From the NCBI GenBank assembly GCA_005784505.1, contig VCAZ01000038.1, positions 3,296,609 through 3,360,608 on the forward strand: 64,000 bases of DNA, written 5' to 3'. A program made the translations under genes and the position numbers. How positions within the stretch are numbered: the stretch's first letter is position 1; each line of letters begins with the position of its first letter. Shown here in pieces: positions 35,637-48,400 of the stretch. The stretch comes from Bagarius yarrelli. Lineage: Eukaryota > Chordata > Actinopteri > Siluriformes > Sisoridae. Under the pieces are notes generated by a model. It was not told the DNA's origin. It did not search any database and saw only the letters and a program-made list of their open reading frames with translations.

Positions 35637-36078
35637 TGGTTGTTAATTTAAAGTGTTTTTAAAATATGGTAATATCCAGTGAATATAGCCTGCCATACTG
35701 TGAAGAGATTGATATGTAGATGTAATGCAGGAAGTTTAACCAGGATTTACATAAAACTAATTCTTTTGTGAATTCAAGCCATAAACCATAGGCAAATCCT
35801 TGTAGAATGATATATAAAAAACAGAAAAACATCAAACAGAATTTTTTATTTATTTTAATTTAATAAAAAAGGCTTAGCTGTATAAACAGATGAGACTTAA
35901 GACAGCTGATGAAAGAGCATTGTTACTAGGAAAACCATGTACACTGACTGTCTATAGAAAGAACATGAAAAACTTGTTACTGTTACATTTTTGTTGCTTA
36001 ATTCGATTTAACAAGCAAAACTAGCTTGGGGAAGTTGGATCAGCCTTGCTTTATCATGTTGTCCATGGGGGAGAATGA
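35637..36078. other. sec11a 3' UTR and flank
   Basis: The stop codon of sec11a is at 36081-36079. The first well-placed minus-strand AATAAA is at 35850-35845. No other element was seen. Confidence 0.5.
35845..35850 (-). terminator. sec11a: Candidate sec11a polyadenylation signal
   Basis: AATAAA on the minus strand, about 230 nt after the stop codon. Inferred from position. Confidence 0.4.
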
Positions 36079-36350
36079 TTACTCTCTATGTACCAAAACA
36101 AAGAGACCCAGCATGCATAGAACAGCATACTGTATTAAAAAAAAAACCAAAACAAAAACATTTTAGAATACACTGTCAAATTAAGAGATATATAAAAGAT
36201 AAACTAAATGCATTTAGATGCCTACCTTAAACTTGGGGTAGTCATTCATTAAAATGGTAACAATTCCTATGTAAGGGACAAACCTAAAAAGAAAAAAAAA
36301 AAATTATATATAAGATAAGAATCTTTATTGAAGTAGGAATATTATATATA

Positions 36351-36419
<69 letters not shown>

Positions 36420-39400
36420 GTTTAATTAATGTTTAAATAATACTTATATACAATTGTATAAAACAAATAAGCCAACCCTCTGGCTCTGCCCACAACATCT
36501 TTCTTCTCCAACCAATGCTGTCCTCTCTTGTATAGTCCTCGGTCATCCACAGAGTTATTATCTCCTTTTGTCAGAAACTTGATGTCCCCATTTTCCCTTG
36601 AGAAGACATATATAAACATACAGTTTGATCATAAAAACAAAACTTTATTTTTATTAAAAGAAAGCAGAAAGCAGAAAGTAACCAATATGAGGGAGTATCA
36701 AAAAGTTGAGAGATGACAGCACAAGGCCGCAAGCAAAGCTTCACTCCCTGTCTGTGCCTGTAGCCTTGTACCACTTTTTGATACCCTCTTATTTAAGAAT
36801 TTAAATACATATTTTTACATAATACAATAGCTTATAATTTTATGCATTAAAATAACCAGATAATAGAATATAAAAATCACTTATTCTCTAATTTATTATT
36901 TATTTATAAATTTAACTTTAAAATAATCCCAAAAAGTATGCAGATTTTTTACCGTTTCTTATTTCCATCGGGAAACCAAAATGGCTGCATTTACACTGCA
37001 CGTATTAAGTGACCCTATTCTGATTTCCCCCCCCCAATGTGGCACACATTGGATTTTACTCATGACGGTGTAAGCAGGAAATAAGCACATGGATTTTAAT
37101 ATTTTTCGAAGATTTAGTCACCAAATCGGAATAAGCATTAAAGACGGGCAGTGTAAATGTAGCCAATTTTGCCACACAAACGATTTAAATGTGGCGGGGC
37201 ATCTTCTATCGATACGTTCTCATGACACCAGTCGGATCTCGTAATGTTTCTCCAATGTGTGCCACGAGATCTCGTCACACCCCTAGTAGACAACAAACCA
37301 CTACTTAAATTCGTGCAATGATAGTTGAATGTGTTACCAGCTTCAAGTTTCCAAAGATCCACATCCAAGAATTTGTTTTACAGTAGTTTTCAAACCTAAA
37401 AATTCACTTAAGTGCTTTTTCCTGAAATTACTAAAAAAGAACCAATTTTCTTAAGCTATTTTAAAGGACCTCCAGAGGTAGTGTTGTCTGCATAAGGCTT
37501 ACAGCATCATCAATGACAGGTCTTGTTAAGGACATAAAAGTAAAACTGCCCATACAACCTTCTTTACCTCTTCACCCTTCTCCCTGTTCCACTTTCCTCC
37601 CTTTCATTCAAACACATGTACTCTGTCATACTACATCATCATGCAAACATCATTGTCCAAGGAGATTCCCGCCTGACCTTGTCTGTCAACCGATCCATCA
37701 CCACAGCAAACAAGAAGGGGTTTAGAGCTAATTTCTGATGCAGTCCCACCTCTACTTTGAACTCCTCTGTCTGACCTACTGCATGCCTCACCACTGTCCT
37801 GATTCCCTCATACATATTCTGCACCACCCTAACATACTTTTCTGCTATTCCTTACTTCCTCATACAATACCACAGCTATTCTCTTGGTATCCTGTCATAT
37901 GCTTTCTCCAGATCGACAAAACCACAATGCAGCTCCTTAAGGCCATCTCTGTACTTCTCTATAAGCATTCGAAGTGCTTTTTCTGGGCATAAAGTCATAC
38001 TGCTGCTCAAAAATATCTACTACTCTCCTTAATCGAGCTTCCACTACTCTTTCCCATACCATCATTTATGACTCATCAACTTTATGGCTCTGTAGTTGTT
38101 GCAACTCTGCACATCACCCTTCCTCCTTTCATCCTTTTCAAAGCCATCCTAACTTCGTATGTACTAATTTTTGAACGTCCTGCTCGACATTGTTTACCTC
38201 TTCTACCCTTTTCTCCTTCTCATTTTCCTCATTCATCAACACTTCAAAGTACTCCTTCCATCTTCTTTGTACACTCTCCTTATTTGTGAGCACCTGTCCA
38301 TCCTTCCTATCTCGAGCATTCCGCCTTGCTAACCTGTACAAGTCCTTTGCTAGTGTCTAGCCCAGTGTACAACTCACCATATGCCTTTGGCTTGGCCTAG
38401 GCCACTTCCCTCTTTACTCTGTGCAGGCAAATCCTTGTATTTCTGTCTACTTTCCTTAGTCCTTTCCATGTCACACTTCTTGGCTAACCTCTTCCTCTGT
38501 ATACTATCTTAAACTTTCTCATTTCTCCACAAAATATCTATCTTTTTTCCTTCTTCCATATGATACACCTAGCACCTTTCTTCCTTTTTCCCTGTTTATT
38601 TCTGCTGTAGTTTGCCATTCATCTAAAAACACTAACTGACTGCCAAGAACCTGTTTTAACTCCTGTCGAAATTCTTCACAGTATTCCTCCTTTTCAGGTT
38701 CCACCATTGGTTTTCTTTGATCTCTTCTTCCAGACCAACATCTTCCCTACACTCTCTCTCACCACAACTTTACAGTCACTAATCTCTTTCACATCGCTTC
38801 ATCTACACAAGATGTAATCTGCCTTTGTGCTCTTTCCTCCGCTCTTATAAGTCACTATATGCGCCTCTCTCCTCTGAAAAAAAAAAGTATTTAGAACAGC
38901 CATCTCTATCCTCTTAGCAAAGTGTACTATCATCTGTCCTTCACTGTTCCTTTTCCTGACTCCAAACCTGCCCAACACTTCCCTATCACCTCTGTACTAC
39001 CCCTCACCAACATGTTTATTAAAGTCTGCACCTATCACTACTCCTCTCCCCTGGGAATACTCACAATTACCTCACACCAGAATCTCTCTTTCTCTTCTAA
39101 CTCTCAACCTTCTTGTGGGGCATAACCACTTCACTTACAACCTTCACCATTAGCCCTTCAATTTCTAACTTCCGACTCATCACCCTGTCACTCTTTTCAC
39201 CTCCAGAACGTTCCTCACAAACTCCTTTTTCAGGATGACCCCTACCCCCATTTCTCTTCCTATCCACACTATGATAAAAAAAACAAAAAATGTATATCCA
39301 ATTCAATTTTATCGATCCAATACTACAATTTATATATCCAATAAATAGAGCTTTGCTATCCGTCCACCTGGTCTCTTGTACACACAATATTCTACCTTCC

Positions 39401-42400
39401 TTCTCTCCATCATATAGACCAGCTCTCTACCTTTTCCTTGTCACTGTCCATTAAGCGTCCCTATTCTTAGTCCTACACTCTTGTCCTTTCCCTCTTCTCT
39501 TGTCTATTAAAGCGTCCTCCTCCTCTCCTCCTTTGGCCAACAGATAGCCCAATTTCCGCCAGCACCCTGTAGGTCAACAGCGCCGTTGGCATTCGTTGTT
39601 AACCTGGGCCTCGGCCGATCCGGTATGAAATTAGACAGATGATTCCACGTATTTAGATTTGGCAAAGTTTTATGTTGGATGCCCTTCCTGACACAACCCT
39701 TTCTATTTATCCAGGCTTGGGACTGGCACCGAAGTCACTGGCTTGTAACCCCTGTGGCTAGATTTTTTTTTTTTTTACGAAATTCAGCATCTGAATTGTC
39801 CAAAAAAAAAATTACAAAAGCCTGAAGCAGTCCTTACAAAAAGTCCTGTAAACTAATGAGGTTAAAATATTATTATTTGGCAATGAGTAATGGTATGTTT
39901 ACAGATCAAAGAGGAAAATTTACATTGGCATGCATTAAGCAAAGAAAACATAGGGAGATTGCTGAAAACTACACGAATTGTGTCCAACGCATTATTAAAA
40001 ATTGGATAGTAGGATAGTAAGAAACTATCTTCAGGAAGAAATGTGAAAAACTTGAATGAACAGCTTTAAAAAAACACATCAGAGAGGATAATATAAAAAT
40101 TCTATTTGCTAGAAAGCATAAATATTGGACTCTGGAGAATGGAAGGTGGTCATGTGGTCTGATGAGTCCAGTACCCTGTTCTAGGGTGATTCGCGCATCA
40201 GGGTAGGAAGAGAGGTGGATGAAGTGATGCACCTCATCAAGCCTAGTGCCTACCGTATAAGCCTGTGGAGGCAGTGCTATGACTACCTGAATATATTGAA
40301 TGACCGGGTTATTCCATCAACAGGTTTTTTCTTCCTTGATGACACAGGCATATTCCAAAATGACAATGCCAGGATTCACTGGGCACAAATGGTGAGAGTG
40401 TGGTTCAGGAGGCATAAAACATCATTTTCACACATGGATTGGCCACCACAGTGTCCAGTTCTTAACCTCATTGATAATCACTGGGGTGTGTAGGAGAAGA
40501 TTTTGCACAGTATTCCCACTATTCCAACATCAATACAAGGTCTTGTAAAAATAAATTAATAAAAACGCAAATTGCTGTAATCAAAGCCAAAGATAGTCCA
40601 ACGACATCATAGTGTGTGGGTTTTTTGTATTGTCTTTACAGATATAATGTAATGTGCTTAATCGCAATAATTGCTATTGGCAGATGTTTTTATCAATTAA
40701 TCAGTTAATTAATTAATTCATTAATTTATTTACAACCCGAATTCCGGAACTATTTTGAGACCTGTAGCAGGCATCCATTTTGGAAGGAGCTAAAACGTTA
40801 AATCTTTCAAATTAAACATTTATGTTATCTTTGTTCAATTGTTAATAAAATATTGGGCCATGTTATTTGAAAGTCTTTTAGATTTTATTTTATTTAAATG
40901 TTTTTAAGAAAACGTCCAGAATTAGGGTTGTATTTATTCATTCATTTGGTATAAATGGTACACTTAAAAACTCACAATAATAGTTAAAAAAATAGATGTT
41001 TGTGCTATTACGCTGCAAAAGATAAATTATGCCACTAAAATGAATAAATGCTGCAGTAATAGCATAGATAAACTTCATTTGTTTTTTGTCACAAAGAAAT
41101 CAGCATCAAATACTTTACTTACTTCTCATGAACTTTAAGCACTCTATGCACAATAGGGATCTCTCTGCCTTCAATTCTGAACACAACAATTTCCCCCACT
41201 CTTATTGGATCTTCGACTCGATTTGTGAGGAATAGAAGGTCTCCTCTGTGAAATGCAGGCTCCATACTGCCACTGGATTACAATAAAAAAAATCCTTTTT
41301 AGTTACTTCATTTCAAAAATAGTAGTTAAAGTTATGGCTCAAAATATGATTTAAATATTTAATTTTTAAAGTTTAAACTGGCAAGATGTTAAGATTTTAT
41401 ATTCGGTCTTGGAAGTAGATGACATAATATTGTAAAGATAAGGAGAGAGAAAACAATGATTGTCTTAATAATTATACAGGAGGCATTATAGGACGAGCCC
41501 TTCACACCTTATTTGTTTTCAACATAACTGTTGTCAGGAGCTCCAAAAATATTTAATACTAATATCAAGGCCAATACCTTAAATTCATTTCCACTGTCTG
41601 TACGATCTTTCTTCGGTTCAATTTTTAAGGAATCTTGCTTTAACAAGATAATGTTGCCTCAGAGAAACTTTGGTTTAATTTTTTTAATTATTATTTTTTT
41701 TACAGGCTTATTTCCTGAGCCACTACACAAAGGAACAAAAAAAAAAAAGCATGCAAGAAAATATATCAGTTGCAAAAGAAAAAAAACAAGAACGCTAAGC
41801 TGTTAATGCAGCTAAGGATAAATAGGTTAAATAAGGTAACTAGTTTAATAAGAAGGCAACCTGATCAGTTATTATTGCTATTAGCTTTCAGGGTTGTGTA
41901 TTGGCAAAAGCCTCACGATATGATACAGATCACAATGCATGGGTTACAAAACAATATCACAATATACTGTAAACAATAAATATTGCAATACCTCAAAAAT
42001 TAGAAGAAATCGTAAGCACCACAAATACAAAGCCGAGGGCACTCTTATTTTTTTGCCATGCCTGCTTCTGAGACACACACTGGGGCTTTTACAGTAACCT
42101 AATTCTGGTCAATGGCACAGACAGAAACTTACTACAACAATAGACTAAATTAGCTAACACGAACATTATGTCCAGCTACCAGTTTTAAGTTTCGTTGGTT
42201 GGGTTTCTGGGCAGCTTTTATATTGAAATGTGATGATTTGCCCATCATTGTATTTACAGTGCCATAAAAAGTATTCATACCCCTTGAACTTTCACATTTT
42301 GTCACCTTACAGCCACAACCTTAATAGTATTTTATTGGGAATGCACATAATTGTGAAGGAAAATTATATACGGTTTTCAAAATTTTAAGCAACTAAAAAG

Positions 42401-45400
42401 CTTGTATAAAGCCCCTGTACTTTGATACCCCTTCAATAAAATCCAGTGCTATCAATTGCCTTCAGACAGCACATAATTAGTTAATAGAGTCCTGTGTGTA
42501 ATTTAGTCTCAGTGAAAATACACCTGTTCTGTAAAGGCCTCAGTGGTTTGTTAGAGAACACTAGTTAACAAACAGCATCATGAACACCAAGGAAATCATC
42601 AGACAGGTCAGAGATAAAGTTGTGCAGAAGTTTTAAGCAGTGTTAGGTTATAAAAAAAACATTCCAAGGTTTAAACTGTTTAATCTATTATTCAAAAATA
42701 AAAAAAAATATGCTATAACTGCAAACCTAACAAGACATATTTGTCCATCTAAACTGACAGCCCGATCAAGGAGAGCACTGGTCAGAAAATCAGCCAAGAG
42801 GCTCATGGTCACTCTGGAGGAGCTGCAGAAATCTACAGCTCAGGTTGGAGAATCTGTCCACAGAACAACAAGTGTACTCCATAAATCTGGCCTTTATGGA
42901 AGAGTGGCAAGAAGAAAGCCATATTTGGAAGAAAGACATAAGTCGTCCCATTTGCAGTTTGCCACAAGCCATATAGTGGACACAGCAAACATAAGGGAGA
43001 AGGTGCGCAGGTCAGATGAAACCAAAGTTGAAATTTTTTGCCTAAATGCAAAGCGCTATGTGTGCTTAACACCATCCCCACTGTGAAACTTGGTGGTGGG
43101 GGTGTCATGCTGAGGGGATGCTTTTCTTCAGCAAAGAAAGGAAAGCTGGTCAAAAGATGGATGGAGCTAAATACAGGGCAATCCGGTAAGAAAACCTGTT
43201 AGAGGCTGCAAAAGACTTGAGACTGGGAAGGAGATTCAACTTTCAGCAAGACCCTAAACATACAGCCAGAGCTACAATGGTATGGTTTGATCAAACAATG
43301 TAATTGCAGCAAAAGGTGGCCTTACAAAGTATTGATGCAGGAGGGCTGAATACAAATGCACGGCACAATTTTCAGATTTTTATTTGGTTAAAATTTTAAA
43401 ATCAATGTATCATTTTCGTTCCACATCACAATTATGTGCTACGTTGCGATGGTCTTATAAAACATAACATATTAATAAAATACTTTTAAGTTTGTGGTTG
43501 TAAGGTGACAAAATGTCAAAAAGTTCAATGTGCATTAATAATTTTTCAAGGCAAAAACATTTAATACAAACATTTAATTTGTGCTATTAACTGAAAATAT
43601 TTTGGGGGTGTGATTCTTTTAAGACTAAAAAATATATAGTTTCTCACATAAGTCAGTACACCACTAAATTCAGCAAACATTTTAGTTTATCTTCTCAAAG
43701 GACAATACTATATAAGTGAAACATATTTTATAAGTGGTATATTGGAGTAGTCAATGTGCAGCTTGTATAACAGTATAGATTTACTATCCTCTAAAAATAA
43801 CTCAATAAACAGCCATTATTGTCAAAAAAGCTGGCAACAAATGTGAGAACACCCTAAGTGAACATGTCAAAACATGATGCTTTGCTACTGTGGGAAAACA
43901 TTAAATATAAAATTGTTAAATGCATATTTTTGGGTATGCATTTGACAAGCAAATTGTGTTAAAAATTTTGTTAACAACAATATGGAGTCGGAAAGTCTGG
44001 GAAGTCAAGCTGGGAAGTCTGAAATAGGTGACGGAGTCGAGAAGTCTACAGTCTTAACAAAAGATCTAAAGCTTCACATGAGCATAACTTGATAGGACAG
44101 CCTCCAAAATGTGTATAAGAACCAGAGGTTTGTCTTTTGTCAAGTGAGACATTAATGACCCCATAAACGCAGTGTGTTCTAAATCTTTAATAAAAAGATT
44201 CTTGCAACATACTTCCAAGTCTCCTCGCCTTCTACTGGTTTTTGTCAGGTAATTTACAACACTATCTTCTGCTTGAGGATGTTCAATGGGGTTCAAGTCT
44301 AAGGACATACTTTACCACTTAATAACCTACTTCACCTAGTTTCCTCAGCAAGGCAGTCGTCATCTTGGCTGTGTGTTTAGAGTCATTATTATGTTAAAAA
44401 GCTGCTGTTTAGCCCAGTTTTTTAAGAAAGGGCATCATGTTCTGCTTCAGAATGTTACAATACATGGAATTCTCTTAATGAACTGCAGCCCCCCAGTACC
44501 AGTAGAACTCATGCAGCCCCAGACCACGATGGTACCACCACCATGCATAACACAATGTTCTTGGTACTCCTTAACAAGGTGTCGCCACACATACTGGACA
44601 CCATCTGACCCAAACATGGTTAATATGGTTCCAGTATTTTATGCTCTTGGACAGGTTGTCTTCAGCAAACTGCGGGCTTTCTTGTGAGCCAGCTTCAGAA
44701 GAGGCTTCCTTCTGAGATGACGACGATGCTAATCAACTTGTTGCAGTGTGCTGCGTATGGTCTGTGCACTAACAAGCTGATCTCCCGCTTCTGCAATCTC
44801 TAAAGCAATGCTGGCAGCACTGCTTTTCGAAGCCAGCTTCTTAAACTGACGCACAGCACAAGGACTCAACTATTTTAATAAAACAAGGCCTTTTCTTAGT
44901 GGAAACTGTTTTGGAAAACCTCTGTATGACCCTAGCCACTGTATTGTAACTCAGTTTTGGGGTGTTACCGATCTTCTTGTAGCTTAACCCACCTCTGGGG
45001 AGATGAACAATTCTATTTCTTAAATTCTCTTAGAGTTCTTTGCCATAAGGTGCCTTGTTGATCATCCAGTGGTTAGTATGAGTGACTTGTACTCAAAGCA
45101 TTAAATTTTAAATGCTCTAATATAAGATACACAAATTTGTATGGTCCTCTTATGCTGACAAACACATGAACATTATCAATAGTGACTTTGCATGGTTTAA
45201 CGATGTACATTTTTTTTAGGGTTTACTTAATTTTGTTGTCAGCTTTTTCTCACAATAATGTCTATATGTTGAGTTATTTTACTATATAGGCCGCACATTG
45301 ACTACTCTAAAATATATCCAAGTTTAATTTCTACAGTATTGTTCTTTGAGAAGGTATACTAAAATGTTTGCTGAAATTAGAGGTGTACAGTCAGACATAG

Positions 45401-48400
45401 CCAGTTTTTGCAATTTGGACCACACATTTTTAAAGAAGTTAAAATTGTCTTACCTTAAAACAACTACAATTGGGCTTTCACTTCCAGTTACAACCATAAG
45501 GCCTTTCCAAATCATTAAGGCTGAAGACACAATCATGCCAAAATTCAGCACCTGATAATACAGCTAAAAAGCATATCAAACTGTTAGATTTAGCAGTGTT
45601 GTGAACATTTATGTGACAGTTGAATACTAACTAATCATTAACTGCAGTTAAATCAGACATACTTTTAAAAAGCTTGGGTGATAACATAAGCTGCACTTGC
45701 ATCCCAACGGCAAAGCTATTAGATAAACAGCGGTAGGAACACAAAAAGTGGGTAGGGCATCCGCAAGCTATTTTTTCCCCATGATTCAGACAAAAAAAAA
45801 AAAGGCAACGTAAATGCCTAAATGCAAAAATGGCAATTTTATTGTAAAGATTCAAGGAATTTTTTCTTTCAATCATATCTGTATATATAAATATAACGGC
45901 AGAAGCTGAATTTGTATTATTATAAGACAAAAACTTTACAAAACTTCAAAATGTATCCCTGCCCTGCCAGTTGGGCTATTTCATAGGAGAAAAAACATAC
46001 TTCAATGCTTTTGCATTCACTCAGTTGGGTAATTATGTTGTCTGTTTATAGAAATGCACCACTTGTGGTCAAAAAACAAATGTTTGTTTTTGTGTTAAGC
46101 CCCTTGGGCCTGGACCTAGGTTCTGGACCAGGCCACTAACAATTGAACGCACCATGCTTTTGTACATTTTTATCTATTTGTTGGTGAAGTATGTCAAGAT
46201 TGCTTTATGGAGATGCTGATTTTATTTTCCAGCAGGACCTGGCACCTGTTCACACTGCCGAAGGTACCAAAAGCTGGTTCAAAGACCATGGTGTTACTGT
46301 CAAGAGAAAGATGATCCACCAGATCCAACAATGCAGATGACCTGAAGGCTGCCATCAAAGCAACCTGGGCTTCCATTACACCTAAGCAGTGCCACAGGTT
46401 GTTTGCCTCCAAGCCACGCTGCATTGATGCAGTAATTCATGCAACCGGAGGCCCAACCAAGCATTATCTGCATAGAAATAAACATACTTTTCAGAAGCCT
46501 GACATTTCTGTTGAATTTTTTTTTTATTGATCTTATGTAATATTATAATTACATGAGACACTGAATTTGGAATCATCTGGAAGCCATAATCAGCAAAATT
46601 TCAAGAAATTAAAAGCTTGAAATATTTCACCGTGTGTGTGATGAATCTATATAATGTATGGGTTTTACTTTCTAAAATGAGTGTGTGATGAAAATGAAAT
46701 TTTTTTTTTACCTTTTTTGTGATATTCAAATTTTTTGAGATGCACCTATATAATAAAATATTTTACATTAGAGCATTAATTGTCAAATCCTGCAAACAAA
46801 CAAATAATCGCTGAAGCCCGAAAACAGGCAATCAATTGTCACAATTATTTCTTTGACAATTAATCGTCATCCAAATTTGACAATTGTGACAGCCCTACGC
46901 CCAACAGCAGCTCCAGTAATGTGACTTGGAGGATGAGTGTGATAGCCAGCTCGTCTGAAATTCACAATGACCACCTTCTCGGTGAAGGTGGATCCACCTG
47001 GTGAAATCCACAATGGCCACTTTCTCGGTGAAGGTGGATCCACATGGTGAAATCCACAATTATCACTTTCTCGGTGAAGGTGTCTTCTTGTGTTAAATTC
47101 CATGTTATTGTCCCCACACGATGCTAATAGCCGCTGGATCTCCTCCCTGTAGGCTGTTTCATCGTTACCTCTGATAACATAGTGAAATCAATTGATCTTT
47201 TTGTGAGCATAAAGTAGATAATTATAAAGTAGTCTGAGATGACAACCCAAACATTACATTCAATAATAAATTTGCTATAAAAAAAGATATGTTAATAACA
47301 GATACGCAGTCAAGGATGAAAAGGTATAGGAGAGGGGACGATACACATCACTGAGAAACCCCAGTGCTGATGGCGAGATTGGAGGGGGTGAATGTCCAAG
47401 CAAACAGACTGTGATCCGTTCTTAAGGAAGTTCAGGGTTCAATTACAAAGATGTGTGCTGATGCCAAGCTCTTCCAGCTTCAAGGTTAGCTTAAACGGCT
47501 AACTGTGTTAAAGGCTGAACTAAAATTAACAAACAACATCCTGGCAAAAGTGTGGCATTGTCCTGGTGAATCAGGGCAGAATGAAATACTATGTAAATGG
47601 CATCCTCAGTTGACCTATTCGGGCAATAGGCAAATTCGTGTGTGGCAGATCCGAAGGCTATGTTGCGTGCTTTGAGCAGGAGACTAACCTCCCGGTTCAT
47701 CCAGGGCTTCTGACTGGGGAACGCTATGATGTTCTTTTGTGTAGTCACCCGACCCACACACCTACTGATGCAATCAAGGACACCGTCGGTGTAAGTGTTA
47801 ATGATGGTGATCCAATCAGTGGTTGCCTATGCAGCATCCAGCCAAACTTTAACAGTCCTGATTGTGGGTTCACAAGTTTGATGACTGAAGAGAACTTGGG
47901 CAGCAGAAAAAAAGAGATGGTCCGATTTAGGATGCACTAGCTGCAGTTTGTTAATAGCAGAGCTTAGCTCTTTCGTGGGTGTGCTAGCCTTAGCATCCAG
48001 GGGGACATACACTGCTATCACAACAATGCATGTGAACTCATATGGTAAATAAAAGGGTCTGCACTTAATGATCAGGTATTAAGATCAGGAGAACAGTGAG
48101 AAGAAACAGTGACAAAGACAGTGCACCATGTTTTGTTTACATAAATGCATAAGCTTCCTCCACTGTTCCTACATGTGCATGCTGGTTCTCTATCCACCCT
48201 GAAATGGTGCGCCCCTCGACTCCAGCACGGATGCCGATGTTGAGCCAAGTTTCCAACAATATTGCAGTCCATAATCAGTCTCTGTGTAAGTGTCCAGATC
48301 CATTTTTTTCGGCAGGGACCAAACATTGGCGAGAAAAATACTAGGAAGCACTAGTTGATGTGGGATTAGAGTTTGTGCAGTCGTGACCAACATCCAAAAG

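Noticed and set aside
36422..36619. A 65-codon minus-strand frame as a separate gene
   Set aside because: It is sec11a exon 4 read through into both introns.
42640..43086. A 148-codon frame as a host gene
   Set aside because: The motifs ARRKPYLEERHKS and SDETKVE identify it as Tc1 transposase, cut off by frameshifts.
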